Notes: generated by a model not told the origin, from the letters alone. Counted from the stretch's first letter, positions 1-9,801 are shown. The stretch: 64,000 nt of DNA from Planctomycetota bacterium (GCA_009691855.1 SIAI01000015.1:19902-83901); one strand, 5' to 3'. Translations and numbers: made by a program.

Positions 1-2199
1 GTGCCGGAGCCGGCGGGCGAGCGGGTCGCGCTCGCGGCGGCGGAGTCGAGCACAGAGCACGTCACGGCTGAACCCTTCGGCTCGCTGCTCGTGCGCGTCA
101 CCTGGTCGGACCACACGCCGGCGAGCGGCGTCCACGCGCGCGTCGCGGCTGCGTGGAGCTCGGGCGATCCGCCCTGGAACGCGCCCGAGGCCGTCACGGA
201 CGCCACGGGCGAGTTCCGACTCGCGGAGCTCGCGCCCGGCACGGCGCTCGTGATGCTGGATCGCGGCGACGGCGCCACGATCGAGGTCGAGGCCGGCGCG
301 GAGGCCGTGGCCGAGATCGCGCTCGAGCGCGGCTTCGACGCGGCGGGCGTCGTGCTCGACCCGAGCGGGCAAACGGTGGGCGGCGCGGATGTCTGGCTCT
401 CGTTCCCGCACGGCTCCGATGATGGATTCGTCGTCGCGCAGAGCTCGGCGGATGGACGCTTCTCCGTGCGTTCGTGCGTCGGCGGAACGATCGGGGCGCG
501 CGCGCCGGCCTTCGCGCCGTCGCTGCTCCAGTCGGTGCGCGCGACCGAGGGCGCGCAACTCGAGCTCGAACTCGTCCTGATGGGGCCGGGCGGCGAGATC
601 ACGGGGACCGTATTCGATCCTGAGGGGAGCGCGGTGCCCTCGGCGTGGGTGTGGGCGGGCCAGCTCCAGCTCTGGCAGGTGAGCGCGGTGCCCGTGGGCG
701 GCGCGCAGGCGCTCACTGGGCTGCGGGCGCTCGGCCAGGAGACCCGCACCGACGCCGAGGGCCGCTACCGTGTGCGCGGGCTCGCGCCCGGAGCGTGTCC
801 GCTCGTCGTGCGCGCCGAGGGCTTCGGGCTCGCGCGCGCCGAGGCGCAGATCCTCGAGGGCGGCAGCACGACGTTCGACGTACACCTCGCGCCCGGCGTG
901 ACGCTCGAGGGCCGCGTCGTCGATGCGCAGGGCTTGCCGCTGGAGGCCGAGCTGCGCGTCGATCGGGGCGACATGGAGCGCGCGCTCGGCTCACACACCT
1001 CGACCGACGCGAACGGCGTGTTCGTGCTGGCGGAACTCGCGCCCGGCGAGTTCGAGGTCCTGGCCGAGAGCAAGCACCGCCGAGCGCGCGCGACGCTGCA
1101 CGGCGCGGCGGGGGAGACACTGCGCTGGGACGTCGTGCTCGGCGAGCTCGGCGCGATCCGCGGGCGACTGGTGGACGAGCGCGGCGCGGGCGTCGCCGGC
1201 TGGCACGTGCTCGTCGAGGACGACGGTTCGCCCGTGGCGGACGCCTGCAGTACGCTCGGCCACGCCAAGACCGACGCGGAGGGCCGCTTCGTCGTCGAGG
1301 GGCTCGGCGCGCATGCCCACCGGCTCGAGGCGCACCCGGAGGGGCCCGTGCTCTTCTCGCCGGCCGTCGCCGCGGGCGTCTTCCCGGAGCGCGACGAGCT
1401 CGTGCTGCGCGTCGATCCCACGCGCCTGCCCTCGGTGCGGATCGTCGGCGCGGTGCTCGACCAGGACGGACAGCCCGTGCCGAGCGCGCAGCTGCGCCTG
1501 ACGAACCTCGCCTTCGGTCGCTCGGCGAGTGCGTCGCCGGCGATCGACGGCAGCTTCGACCTCGGTCCCTATCCGAGCGGCCCGTGGAGCCTGAGCGTGA
1601 AGGCGGCGGAGCGCGCGGACTGCCCCGAGCTCCTCGTCGGCCCGCACGAGCTCGCCGCCGGCGAGACGTGGGACTGCGGCGCGCTCGTGCTGCAGCCGGG
1701 CGGCGCGCTCCACGTGCGCACGAGCGGCGCGGCGGGGCTCGCGCCGACGTTCGTCGTGCTGCAGGGAACGACGTGGCGCGGCAGGCTGCACGTGGATGGC
1801 GACGCGTGGCGCTCCGATCCGCTCGCGCCGGGCTCGTACCGTCTCGCTGTTCGCGGCCCGGGCGTCGTCGCCGCGCTCGTGCCGTTCGAGATCGAGAGCG
1901 GCGAGACGAGCGAGCTCGCGCTACCGCTCGCGGCCGGCGCGCCGCTCGAGCTCCGCCTGCTCGCCGATCCCGCCGGCCCGTACCAGCGACCCGTGCTGCG
2001 CCTGCGCGACGCGAGCGGCGCGAGCGTGATCGAGGAGGAGCTCTTCCAGCAGCGCGTCGGCGGCTACCGCGTGGAGCTCGCGCTCGTCCCCGGTGTCTAC
2101 CACGCCGAGGCCTGGCTCGCCGGCGGGCCGCGCGCCGAGGCGCGGTGGACGGTCGGGGCCGGCGGCGCGGCCGAGCCGCTCGTCCTCGAGCTCCGCTGA
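1..2199 (+). CDS. Secreted carboxypeptidase-regulatory-like repeat protein, 5'-truncated by the window edge
   Basis: The reading frame is open from the first base, and residue 1 already lies just upstream of a repeat, so the true start and any signal peptide are probably outside the window. At least 732 aa are present. The protein is built from about seven beta-sandwich units of roughly 80-100 aa with the pattern G-x-V-x-D-x-x-G-x-x-V followed by T-D-A-x-G-x-F/Y and L-A-P-G, typical of CarboxypepD_reg-like folds. These are found in large exported proteins and have a structural or binding role, not a catalytic one. The last third, around the GETWDCG motif, closely resembles the fragment at 2405-2991, so the two are paralogues. 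Substrate or partner is unknown. Proteins of this type often sit next to ECF sigma genes, and a sigma remnant follows immediately. Confidence 0.8.
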   Translation: MPEPAGERVALAAAESSTEHVTAEPFGSLLVRVTWSDHTPASGVHARVAAAWSSGDPPWNAPEAVTDATGEFRLAELAPGTALVMLDRGDGATIEVEAGAEAVAEIALERGFDAAGVVLDPSGQTVGGADVWLSFPHGSDDGFVVAQSSADGRFSVRSCVGGTIGARAPAFAPSLLQSVRATEGAQLELELVLMGPGGEITGTVFDPEGSAVPSAWVWAGQLQLWQVSAVPVGGAQALTGLRALGQETRTDAEGRYRVRGLAPGACPLVVRAEGFGLARAEAQILEGGSTTFDVHLAPGVTLEGRVVDAQGLPLEAELRVDRGDMERALGSHTSTDANGVFVLAELAPGEFEVLAESKHRRARATLHGAAGETLRWDVVLGELGAIRGRLVDERGAGVAGWHVLVEDDGSPVADACSTLGHAKTDAEGRFVVEGLGAHAHRLEAHPEGPVLFSPAVAAGVFPERDELVLRVDPTRLPSVRIVGAVLDQDGQPVPSAQLRLTNLAFGRSASASPAIDGSFDLGPYPSGPWSLSVKAAERADCPELLVGPHELAAGETWDCGALVLQPGGALHVRTSGAAGLAPTFVVLQGTTWRGRLHVDGDAWRSDPLAPGSYRLAVRGPGVVAALVPFEIESGETSELALPLAAGAPLELRLLADPAGPYQRPVLRLRDASGASVIEEELFQQRVGGYRVELALVPGVYHAEAWLAGGPRAEARWTVGAGGAAEPLVLELR

Positions 2200-2231
2200 C
2201 GATCGCGCGCCGAAAGTTCGCGGCGGCCTGA

Positions 2232-2405
2232 ACCATCGAGCACGTCCGCGGTCGAGGGAATGCGCTCGGGCCGCGCCGCGCCGTGCTCACGCGCCGTCCG
2301 CCGCTGCTCGCCGCGCCCGCGCTGCAGCGCGAAGTTGCGCACCACGCGCGCCAGCCACCCGCGCAGCGCGCCCGCGTCCGCCGACGGCGCCTCGAGCGCG
2401 GCCAT
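2232..2405 (-). pseudogene. ECF RNA polymerase sigma factor fragment (region 2)
   Basis: Read on the minus strand, about 57 codons give a sequence that looks like the part of an ECF sigma factor spanning regions 2.3-2.4: a start-like MAALEAPSADAG, then LRGWLARVVRNFA, then an Arg-rich QRGRGEQRRTARE, then RIPSTADVL. The resemblance stops abruptly after DVL at about 2235. There is no region 4 and no N-terminal part, so this is a remnant. On the plus strand the same bases form the implausible first 50 residues of an open frame that runs into the next fragment. The identification rests on pattern recognition of the sigma-70 family. Confidence 0.6.
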
Positions 2406-2991
2406 CAGCGTCAGCCTCGGACCGCGCGACCTCGGGCCCGGCGAGACCTGGGACTGCGGCGTCACGCGGCTCGCGCCGCCAGGGCGCGTCGTGGCCCGGA
2501 TCCAGCCCGAGGAGATCGAGCTGGGCCAGGACCTTTGGCTGCGCATCCGTCAGGAGAACCAGTTCTGGTTCCCGGGGGGGCTCGACGGCTTCAACCCGCT
2601 CGTGCGCACCGCCTCGCTCCCGCCCGGACGGTACAAGCTCGTCGTCCTGGGCGCAGACTACGCGGAGGTCGACGTCCCGTTCGAGATCCGGAGCGGCGAG
2701 GAGACGCCCATCGAGGTGCCGATCCGCCGCGGCCGTTCCGCGTCCGTCGCGGTGAGCTGCGACGATCCCGCGCTCACCCAGATCGAGGTGAGCCTGATCC
2801 GCGCGCAGGACGCGCTCGCGATCACGCGCTTCGTGGCGCGCTCGAAGGACGGGACTTTCCGGGAGGGGTTCCATCCGGCGCCGGGCACGTACCGCGTGGA
2901 GGTACGCGCGGGCGAGCGACACGCCGAGGGCGAGCTGGTCGTCGGGCCCGAGGACGCGGTTGCGCCGCGGCTCGAGCTCACGCTGCCCTGA
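2405..2991 (+). pseudogene. C-terminal fragment of a carboxypeptidase-regulatory-like protein
   Basis: From about 2405 the plus-strand frame reads as the last ~195 residues of a protein paralogous to the gene at 1-2199. It shares GETWDCG, the LPPGRY/LAPGSY unit, VPFEIRSGE/VPFEIESGE and a matching C-terminal beta unit. It has no plausible start of its own: the ATG at 2260 would translate antisense through the sigma remnant, giving Arg/Ala-rich nonsense. It is best read as the 3' end of a duplicated gene left behind by a rearrangement. Expression as a short cytoplasmic protein is possible but unlikely. Confidence 0.65.
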
Positions 2992-3000
2992 GCGCGCGAG

Positions 3001-4536
3001 TCAGTTCCCCGCGGCCGCCGCCACGTGCCCCGCCTTGCGCAGGTGCGCGAGCATCTCGTCGGGGATCGCGCGCATCGCCTCGCTCCCGAACACCGAGCCG
3101 TGGTCGCCGGGGACGAGCTTGACGTAGCCGGCGTCGGTGGGGGCGCGCTCGTGCTTGGCCAGCTCTTGATTCAAGAGGTCGACGGCCTCGTTGAGGTAGA
3201 AGCTGTCCTCCGTGCCGACGATCAGGCGTACGCGCTCACGGAACAGCGGCAGGTAGCGCGCGGGATCCTTGCGCACGAGCTCGCCCAGGTCGTACTTGCG
3301 ATAGCTCTCGGCGACCTTCTTGTCGATCGCGCCCGACTCGGGGTCGAACAGCGCCACGGGATGGCCGCGCTCGTTCCGCGGGCCGAAGACGGCGAACCAC
3401 GAGTCCCACTGCTGCGCGGAGGTGTTGTCGGCGCCGAGCACGTCCTCGCCGCGCGACTCCTGGCGGATGGTCATGGTCACGCTGCCGCCGCTGCGCAGGC
3501 TGGGCAGGTCGTGGCCCGCGGCGTCGAGGTAGAAGTTCGGCTGGTCGTAGACGTCGACCTTCTGGAAGCGGCGGAAGTCCACGGGATCGGGCGCGCTCGA
3601 CCATGTGGCGCCGAAGACGTCGGGGTAGGTGAGCGCGAGCCACAGCGTGGACCAGCCGCCGGAGGAGTGGCCGCGCAGCAGGCGCGCGCTCGGGCTGGCG
3701 ATCAACGGGTACAGGCGCTCGAGCATCGGGATGAGCTCGCGCACCAGCGCCGCGCCGCAGGGCCCGTTGTTGTCCGAGTCCGCGAACAGCGTGTGTCCGT
3801 TCGGCCCTTCCGGATCGAGCACGATGCGGAAGCACGCGCGCCCCAGCTCGCCGGCCGCGCCCGCCTCGGCGTTCCCGCGCCGCCGCGCCGCGCCGTGGTG
3901 GTCGCCGCCGAAGCCGGGCACCTCGTAGATCGCGGGGTAGCGCTGCTTGCGCTCGTAGTCCTGGGGCAGGACCACGCCCGCGTGCAGCGTCACCTCTTGC
4001 CCGCGGAACTTGGACAAGAGCTCCGAGCGCATCTCGAACCACTCCACGCCTTCGCTCGAGGAGACGGCCTCGGGCGCCACGGCGTGCGTGAGCGTGAGCT
4101 CGACGCGCTTCTCACCCGCCGCCGCGCCGAGCTCGAAGCGCACCACGTCCGACCACAGGTTGCCCGGCTCGCGGCGCCAGCTGCTGTTCGCCTGCGCCAG
4201 GTCGAAGCGCGCCTGGGCGCGGTACGAACCCGGCGCGAGCGCGCTCGGCTTCACCGGGAAGGCGTCGGCGCGCTCGTCCAGCACCACCACCGCGCCCGGC
4301 GCGAGCGTCGCGTCGATCCCGAACAGCGGCTGCGGGTCGTCCCAGAACGGACCATCCACCGGCTCGTCGTCCGCGGCGACCTTCGAGCCCTCGCGCACGA
4401 GGAACACGACCAGGCGCCCGCTGGCGCTCGTCGCGCGCGCGGCGGCGGCGAGCTCGACGCGGAACACGGGCTGCTCGGCGCGGGCGGCGGGGGCCAGGGC
4501 GAGCAGGACGAGCACGAACGGGGAGCGGCTGCGCAT
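3001..4536 (-). CDS. Exported alpha/beta-hydrolase, esterase-D/enterochelin-esterase-like
   Basis: The 511-aa product starts with a signal peptide (MRSRSPFVLVLLALAPAARA, then E). An ATG four codons upstream at 4548 is an alternative, but the 4536 start gives the more compact signal peptide. An N-terminal beta-rich region (about residues 20-160) is followed by a hydrolase domain with the nucleophile elbow GHSSGG (Ser about 291) and a late GDHGS that supplies the likely catalytic His. Oligopeptide segments such as IYEVPGFGGDHHG fit the esterase-D fold. It probably cleaves an ester substrate outside the cytoplasm; the substrate is unknown. The gene lies 32 nt downstream of the serine protease gene on the same strand, so the two are probably co-transcribed. 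Confidence 0.75.
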   Translation of the reverse strand: MRSRSPFVLVLLALAPAARAEQPVFRVELAAAARATSASGRLVVFLVREGSKVAADDEPVDGPFWDDPQPLFGIDATLAPGAVVVLDERADAFPVKPSALAPGSYRAQARFDLAQANSSWRREPGNLWSDVVRFELGAAAGEKRVELTLTHAVAPEAVSSSEGVEWFEMRSELLSKFRGQEVTLHAGVVLPQDYERKQRYPAIYEVPGFGGDHHGAARRRGNAEAGAAGELGRACFRIVLDPEGPNGHTLFADSDNNGPCGAALVRELIPMLERLYPLIASPSARLLRGHSSGGWSTLWLALTYPDVFGATWSSAPDPVDFRRFQKVDVYDQPNFYLDAAGHDLPSLRSGGSVTMTIRQESRGEDVLGADNTSAQQWDSWFAVFGPRNERGHPVALFDPESGAIDKKVAESYRKYDLGELVRKDPARYLPLFRERVRLIVGTEDSFYLNEAVDLLNQELAKHERAPTDAGYVKLVPGDHGSVFGSEAMRAIPDEMLAHLRKAGHVAAAAGN

Positions 4537-4568
4537 GCGCGCCAGCATGTCGCGCCGCGCGCCGAGGC

Positions 4569-5522
4569 TCAATCCTGCGACTTCGCGCCCTTGCGCGGCG
4601 GCGCCAGGTACAGGTGCCCGGAGTTCGGGTTGTCCTTGTCGAACTGGAACGCGTCGCGGTTCTGCAGGAAGGCCTCGACGGTCGTGATCGGGATGGCGAA
4701 GTTCAGGCCCTCGTTGAACAGGTAGCACCAGCTCACCACGCCCACGACCTCGCCCTTCAGGTTGAACAGCGGGCCGCCGCTGTTGCCGGGGTTGACCGCG
4801 GCCGTCGTCTGCACGTAGAGCATGCCGTTGTTGGCGCGGTTCTTCGTGCTGACGATGCCCTCCGAGACCGAGCGCTCGAGGCCCAGCGGGTTGCCGATCG
4901 CGAACACCGTCTCGCCCACGCGCAGCTCATCGAAGCGTGCGAAGGGCAGCGGCACCAGCTCGACGCCCTCCAGCTCCTTGGCCGGCAGCTTCAAGAGCGC
5001 CAGGTCCCAGTAGGGGTTCACGGCCTGGATCTCGACGCGCTCGATCTGCTTCTTGGAGAGCTCGCTGCCCTGCTTCAGGAACAGGGTCACGCTCACGTTG
5101 CGCTCGCCCTGGATCACGTGCGCGTTGGTCAGCACGTGGCCCTCCGCGCTGATCACCAGCCCCGAGCCCAGCGCGCCGGGCACCTTGATCAGCACCACGC
5201 CCGAGCCCACGCGCTCGACGTTCTCGCGCACCGACAGCTCGCCGCGCCGCGCACGGGTGAAGAGCGAGCCGCTCGCGAGCGGCGTCTCGTCGAGCGCGGG
5301 TGCGGTCGGATCGACGTTGCGGCGCACGGCCACCACGCTGGCGCGCGGCAGGGCCACGATCGTGGGCCCGAGATCGACGAACAGCTGCTCGCCGGTCTCC
5401 TTGACGATCACCCCGCGTACGAGGCGCCCGCCGCCGAGTTCGATCTCGTCCTCGTGCGGCGCCGGTTCCGGCGCCTGCGGCGCGAACACGAGCGCGCACA
5501 GCGCCATCCAGCTCAGGTTCAT
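4569..5522 (-). CDS. Exported trypsin-like serine protease (S1C/HtrA-type, no PDZ)
   Basis: The 317-aa product begins with a short hydrophobic segment ending near residue 15 (LVFAPQAP). A small N-terminal beta region is followed by the protease fold. The triad is visible as His135 in TNAHV, Asp173 in WDLALLKL and Ser248 in NPGNSGGP, the arrangement of HtrA/DegP-type S1C enzymes. No PDZ domain follows; the chain ends about 70 residues after the serine. The start is supported by a GAGGAG ribosome-binding site seven bases upstream of the ATG. The role is probably quality control or regulatory proteolysis in the envelope. It is followed by the esterase gene on the same strand. Confidence 0.85.
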   Translation of the reverse strand: MNLSWMALCALVFAPQAPEPAPHEDEIELGGGRLVRGVIVKETGEQLFVDLGPTIVALPRASVVAVRRNVDPTAPALDETPLASGSLFTRARRGELSVRENVERVGSGVVLIKVPGALGSGLVISAEGHVLTNAHVIQGERNVSVTLFLKQGSELSKKQIERVEIQAVNPYWDLALLKLPAKELEGVELVPLPFARFDELRVGETVFAIGNPLGLERSVSEGIVSTKNRANNGMLYVQTTAAVNPGNSGGPLFNLKGEVVGVVSWCYLFNEGLNFAIPITTVEAFLQNRDAFQFDKDNPNSGHLYLAPPRKGAKSQD

Positions 5523-5632
5523 GGGTCGACTCCTCTCGTGCGGCTGCCGCGGCGGAGCGCGCGCTCCAGCGGCGCACGCAGTGTAGCCGCCGTCGCGCTT
5601 CTGGAGGTTAGGATGAGCGCGCTTCCCCGGCG

Positions 5633-7921
5633 ATGCTCCGTCTCCTTGCCCTGGCCGCTCTCGTCGTTCCGCCGCCCCAGGGCGAGGACTCCGGCGCCGC
5701 GCGCTTCGGCTTCGCGGGCTTCGAGCTCTACCGCTTCGAGGAGGGCACCCGCGCCCTGACCAGCGCCGACTTCAACGCCGACGGACGCGCGGACCTGGCG
5801 CTCCTGAACGAGGCGCGCTCGCGCATCGAGGTGCTCATGCGTCTGCGCGACGACGCGCCTGACTTTCCGCCCGAGCCGGAAGGGCGCGCGAGCGCCAACG
5901 CACTGGCTTTCGACGGACGCTTCGCGGTGCTGCACCTGCCGCTCGAGCGGCGCGTGTTCGCGCTGGCTGCGGCCGACTTCGACGCCGACGGGCGTGCCGA
6001 GCTGGCCTACGCCCAGGAGGGCGGCGAGCTGGTGTTCGTGGACGCGCTGGAGACGAAGGCGCCGCGTTTCACGCGCCTGCGCCTGGACGAGCTGCGCGCG
6101 GGCTGCACGCTGCTCGCGGCCGTGGACCTCGAGGGCGACGGCACCAGCGAGCTGGTGGCCGCCAGTGACGACACCTTGCTCGCGCTCTCGGTCTCCGCCG
6201 GCGCGCTGGGCGCCGCGCGGCGCCTGGATCGCATCGAGGCCGGTCTGGACCAGGTGCACGCGCTCGACGCCGACGGCGACGGGCTGCGCGACCTCGTCTA
6301 CGTGTACCTCGACCAGGACTACCCGCTGCGCATCCGCCTGGGGATCGCCCCCGGACGCTTCGGACCGCGTTTCGATCCCGAGCTGGCGCCGCTGCGCAGC
6401 CTGGCGGCGACCGACATCGAGGGCGACGGGCGCGCCGAGTTCGCGGCCGTGCTGAAGCTCTCGGGGCGCTGCGCGCTGCTCGCCCTGACGCAGGCGCGCG
6501 AGCAGCGTCTGGCGCGCACCACGCTCGAACCGCTGGCCAAGGACGCGCGGCGCGGCTTCGCGCTCGGCGATCTGGACGGGGACGGTGCGGCCGAGATCGT
6601 CGTGGCCGAGGCCGCGGCCGCGCGCGTGATGCTGTACCGCGGCGCGTCGGGCTCGCGCGTGCTCGAGCCGAGCACGCACTCCTCGCTGATCGAGTGCGCG
6701 CACCCGCGCATCGGCGACGTGGACGGCGACGGGCGCAACGAATTGGTGCTGATCTCGGGCGTCGAGCGCATGCTCGGCGTGAGCCGCCTGGGCGCGGACA
6801 AGAAGCTGGCCTTCCCGAGCTCGCGCGCGCTGGAGGCCGAGCCGGTGGCGGCCGAGGTGGCCGACCTGGACGGGGACGGCGCGGCCGAGATCGCGGTGCT
6901 GACCACCAGCGGCGAGGGTCGCGCGCGCAGCGTGGCCCTGGTGCTCGTGCATGGCGCCAAGGACGGCGCCGGCGCCATGGGCGCGCCGCTCGTGCTCGAG
7001 GGCCTGAACAAGACGCCGAACGCGTTGCGCGCGGCCGACGTGGATGGCGACGGGCGGCAGGACTTGGTGGTGTTCGTGCCGGGCGAGGACGAGCTGCCGC
7101 TGTTCCTGATGCAGGACGCGGACGGCGCCTTCCACGCGCAGAAACGCGGGCCGGGCGCGAGTGGCCTCGGCGTGCTCGCCGGCGCCGGGCCGGAGCGCTT
7201 CGCCAGCACCGACCTCGACCGCGACGGGCACGCGGAGCTCCTGGTGGCGGCCAAGAACTTCGCGCGCGCGCTGTCCTTCCCGCGCGCCGCGAGCGGCGTG
7301 TTCGAGCCGGCCGTGCGCGCGCAGTTCAACGGCCCCGGCTCCGACTCGCGCATCAGCGCGGCCGTGGCCATCGACTGGGACGGTGACGGCGTGGAGGAGA
7401 TCGCGCTGCGCGACGAGCGCACGCGCGAGCTCGTGTTGCTGGCCCAGGGTGGCGAGCGCGAGCTCGGCCGCATCGACGCCGGGCGCCTCGACTTCCGCGC
7501 CCTGGCCGTGGCCGACGTGGACGGCGATCGGCGCGCGGACCTGGTGCTGCTCGGGCAGCAGGAGCTGGGCGTGGCCTACGCCGGCGCGAGCGCGCCGAGC
7601 GTCGAGGAGCTGAGCGGCCACGAGCCCGCGCACGCGAACCTGTATCTCGATCGGCTGGCGAGCGCCGACCTGGACGCCGACGGGCGCCGCGAGGTGGTGG
7701 CCATCGAGACCCGCGAGCACGCGCTGGTGCTGTTCGAGCGCAACGGGCGCGAGCTGCGTCACGCGCTCGGCTTCCGCGTGTTCGAATCGGCGCTCTTCGA
7801 CGACGACGGGCAGTCGGCGCGCGAGCCGCGTGAACTCGTGGCCGCCGACTTCTCGGGCGACGGCCGCGCCGACCTGGCCGTGCTCGTGCACGACAAGCTC
7901 GTCGTCTACCTCCAGGAGTGA
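5633..7921 (+). CDS. Exported FG-GAP/VCBS repeat protein
   Basis: The 762-aa product starts with a hydrophobic stretch (LRLLALAALVVPPP) consistent with a signal peptide. About fourteen calcium-loop motifs of the form D-x-D-x-D-G-x-x-E/D-L/I are spread from residue 43 to the C-terminus, for example DFNADGRADL, DLDGDGAAEI and DVDGDGRQDL. They are spaced to form the blades of one or two beta-propellers, as in integrin-like FG-GAP proteins. Such proteins are extracellular and bind ligands or calcium; no catalytic residues are evident. The gene ends 10 nt before the next gene on the same strand, which suggests co-expression. The ATG lacks an obvious Shine-Dalgarno sequence. Confidence 0.85.
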   Translation: MLRLLALAALVVPPPQGEDSGAARFGFAGFELYRFEEGTRALTSADFNADGRADLALLNEARSRIEVLMRLRDDAPDFPPEPEGRASANALAFDGRFAVLHLPLERRVFALAAADFDADGRAELAYAQEGGELVFVDALETKAPRFTRLRLDELRAGCTLLAAVDLEGDGTSELVAASDDTLLALSVSAGALGAARRLDRIEAGLDQVHALDADGDGLRDLVYVYLDQDYPLRIRLGIAPGRFGPRFDPELAPLRSLAATDIEGDGRAEFAAVLKLSGRCALLALTQAREQRLARTTLEPLAKDARRGFALGDLDGDGAAEIVVAEAAAARVMLYRGASGSRVLEPSTHSSLIECAHPRIGDVDGDGRNELVLISGVERMLGVSRLGADKKLAFPSSRALEAEPVAAEVADLDGDGAAEIAVLTTSGEGRARSVALVLVHGAKDGAGAMGAPLVLEGLNKTPNALRAADVDGDGRQDLVVFVPGEDELPLFLMQDADGAFHAQKRGPGASGLGVLAGAGPERFASTDLDRDGHAELLVAAKNFARALSFPRAASGVFEPAVRAQFNGPGSDSRISAAVAIDWDGDGVEEIALRDERTRELVLLAQGGERELGRIDAGRLDFRALAVADVDGDRRADLVLLGQQELGVAYAGASAPSVEELSGHEPAHANLYLDRLASADLDADGRREVVAIETREHALVLFERNGRELRHALGFRVFESALFDDDGQSAREPRELVAADFSGDGRADLAVLVHDKLVVYLQE

Positions 7922-7931
7922 AGGGTCCGCC

Positions 7932-9689
7932 ATGTTCCTGACCGTGCTCGTGCTGTCGTTCGTGCTGTCGCAGGACAAGCCGCCCGAGGATCCGCTGCTG
8001 GCGGTGCCCGAGGACGCGTTGCTGGTGGCCTCGCTGATCGGCCTGGACGAGCTGCGCGCGCGCTCGGCGGACAACGCCTGGGTGGCGCTGTTCGCGGACG
8101 AGGAGCTGGCGCCGCTGCGCGCCGAGCTCGAGCGCCTGCTGGGCGAGGCCCTGGCCGAGGACCAGGACGCCGACGCGGACCAGGCCTGGCGCGACCCACG
8201 CGCCTGGTGGCGGGCGGTGCACGGTTCGGCGCAGTTCTTCATGACGGAGAGCATGGGCATCGACGTGGGCGGCGTGTTCGTGGGCGTGGGCGAGGAGCGC
8301 GCCGAGCTCGACGAACTGCTGGACGGGCTGCGCGCGGCCCACCGTTCGTCCTGGGAGTCCTCGAGTTCCGAGTACAACGGGATCCCGCTCGAGTTCGAGG
8401 TCCTCGCGCGCGAACCGGAGGACGACGCCGAGGAGCCGCAGACGCACCTCGTCTTCTTCGAGTGCGCCGGACGCCGGGCGCTGGTCATCGGCGACGATCG
8501 CGAGCGAACGCTCGAGGTCGCGCAGGCGGCGATCGACCGCATGAGCGGCCGCGATCCGTCGCGCGGCTTCGCCGGACGCGCGGAGCTGGCCGAGGCGCGT
8601 CAGGCGAGCGGCCACCCGGCGGTGTTCGAGGCCTTCATCGACCTGCCGCGCATCGTGAAGCTTGCCCTGGCGCGCGGGCGCGCGCAGGGCAAGGAGGACG
8701 TCGACAAGACCGAGCACGTCCTCGAGCGCCTGGGCCTGGACACGACGCGCTGGCTGTACACGGCCATCGACGTCGGCGCCGACGAACGCTTCGACTGGAC
8801 GCTGGGCATGCAGCTCGCCGAGGGCAAGCTGCTGCAGCGCGGCCTCGCGAACTTCGGCCCGCTGCCGGCCGACGGCCTGCGCCTGGCGCCGCCCGAGAGC
8901 CTGGGCGTCGCGCTCGCGCACCTCGACGTCGCCGGTCTGTGGACGTACATCCAGGAGTTGGTCGCGGAGCTCGACCCGCCCTCGGCCGAGAAGCTGAAGG
9001 CCGCGCTGTCGCAGTTCGAGCCCATGTTCGGCTTCGACCTGGAGAGCGAGCTCCTGCAGCGCATCCAGGGCGACGTGATCTCGTTCGAGGTTCCGGTGTC
9101 GGCGCAGGACTATCCGGCCGAGCTGCGCGCGCTGCTGCCCGAAGGGGTGCCACTCTCCAGTGCGGCCACGTTGATTGTGCTGCACGAGGGCGAGGCCGTG
9201 GGCGACGTCGTCGACGGGCTGCTGGAGAAATTCGGCATGGCGGCGCAGATCGAGTCTGCGGAGTTCCAGGGACACTACGTGCAGTCACTGGCGCCGGTGC
9301 TGAACTGGGCCTTCACCGAGGAGGGCCTGGTCCTGGGCGAGCTGGCGACGCCGGTGCGCACGCTGCTGTCGCGCCTGGGCACGCACGACGGGCCTTCGCT
9401 GGCCGGCGACGAGCGCTTCAGCGCTGCCCTGGCGCGCCACCGCGGCGCGGCGGCGCTGAGGATCGGACGCAGCGACAAGTTGTTCGAGGGCCTGCTGGCC
9501 GGCATCCGCGTCGGCCTCGGCATGCAGACGTCGCTGGCCGAGTCGTCCGACGGAAGCGACGCCGCAGCGCAGCGCTTCCTGGCGGTGCTGCCGGGCCCGG
9601 GCGTGATCGCCAAGCACTTCGACGGCGTCATGACCCTCGCCTTCGAGTGCGGCAGCGACCGGGTGTTGCTGCGCGCCGGAGCGCGCTGA
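7932..9689 (+). CDS. Uncharacterised exported protein, DUF3352-like
   Basis: The start at 7932 gives a hydrophobic N-terminus (MFLTVLVLSFVLSQDKPP) and lies 10 nt after the FG-GAP gene's stop, so this open frame is 585 aa. The body has the alternating helix and strand segments of proteins that score individual samples through conserved FxxxxLPR/ALA-type segments, and it resembles DUF3352 proteins in layout (PEDALL near the N-terminus, VEELDPPSAEKLKAAL in the middle). No catalytic motif is visible. Function unknown. Likely in one transcript with the upstream FG-GAP gene. Confidence 0.6.
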   Translation: MFLTVLVLSFVLSQDKPPEDPLLAVPEDALLVASLIGLDELRARSADNAWVALFADEELAPLRAELERLLGEALAEDQDADADQAWRDPRAWWRAVHGSAQFFMTESMGIDVGGVFVGVGEERAELDELLDGLRAAHRSSWESSSSEYNGIPLEFEVLAREPEDDAEEPQTHLVFFECAGRRALVIGDDRERTLEVAQAAIDRMSGRDPSRGFAGRAELAEARQASGHPAVFEAFIDLPRIVKLALARGRAQGKEDVDKTEHVLERLGLDTTRWLYTAIDVGADERFDWTLGMQLAEGKLLQRGLANFGPLPADGLRLAPPESLGVALAHLDVAGLWTYIQELVAELDPPSAEKLKAALSQFEPMFGFDLESELLQRIQGDVISFEVPVSAQDYPAELRALLPEGVPLSSAATLIVLHEGEAVGDVVDGLLEKFGMAAQIESAEFQGHYVQSLAPVLNWAFTEEGLVLGELATPVRTLLSRLGTHDGPSLAGDERFSAALARHRGAAALRIGRSDKLFEGLLAGIRVGLGMQTSLAESSDGSDAAAQRFLAVLPGPGVIAKHFDGVMTLAFECGSDRVLLRAGAR

Positions 9690-9801
9690 GCGGCGCGCGC
9701 GGTGCGCCGCGCGAACCTCCGGGGCACGGATCCTCCTGCCGCCGCGCGCGCTCATCCCGCTCGCCCCTGGCGCGCGCGCGCGCGGCCGCTATTTTGGAGC
9801 G

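Noticed and set aside
2260..2404. N-terminal extension of the 2405-2991 fragment from an ATG at 2260
   Set aside because: These codons are antisense to the sigma factor remnant and do not look like protein.
5519..8542. A 1007-codon minus-strand frame opposite the FG-GAP gene
   Set aside because: Antisense of repeated GACxxCGACGG motifs. It has no start signal and no recognisable domain.
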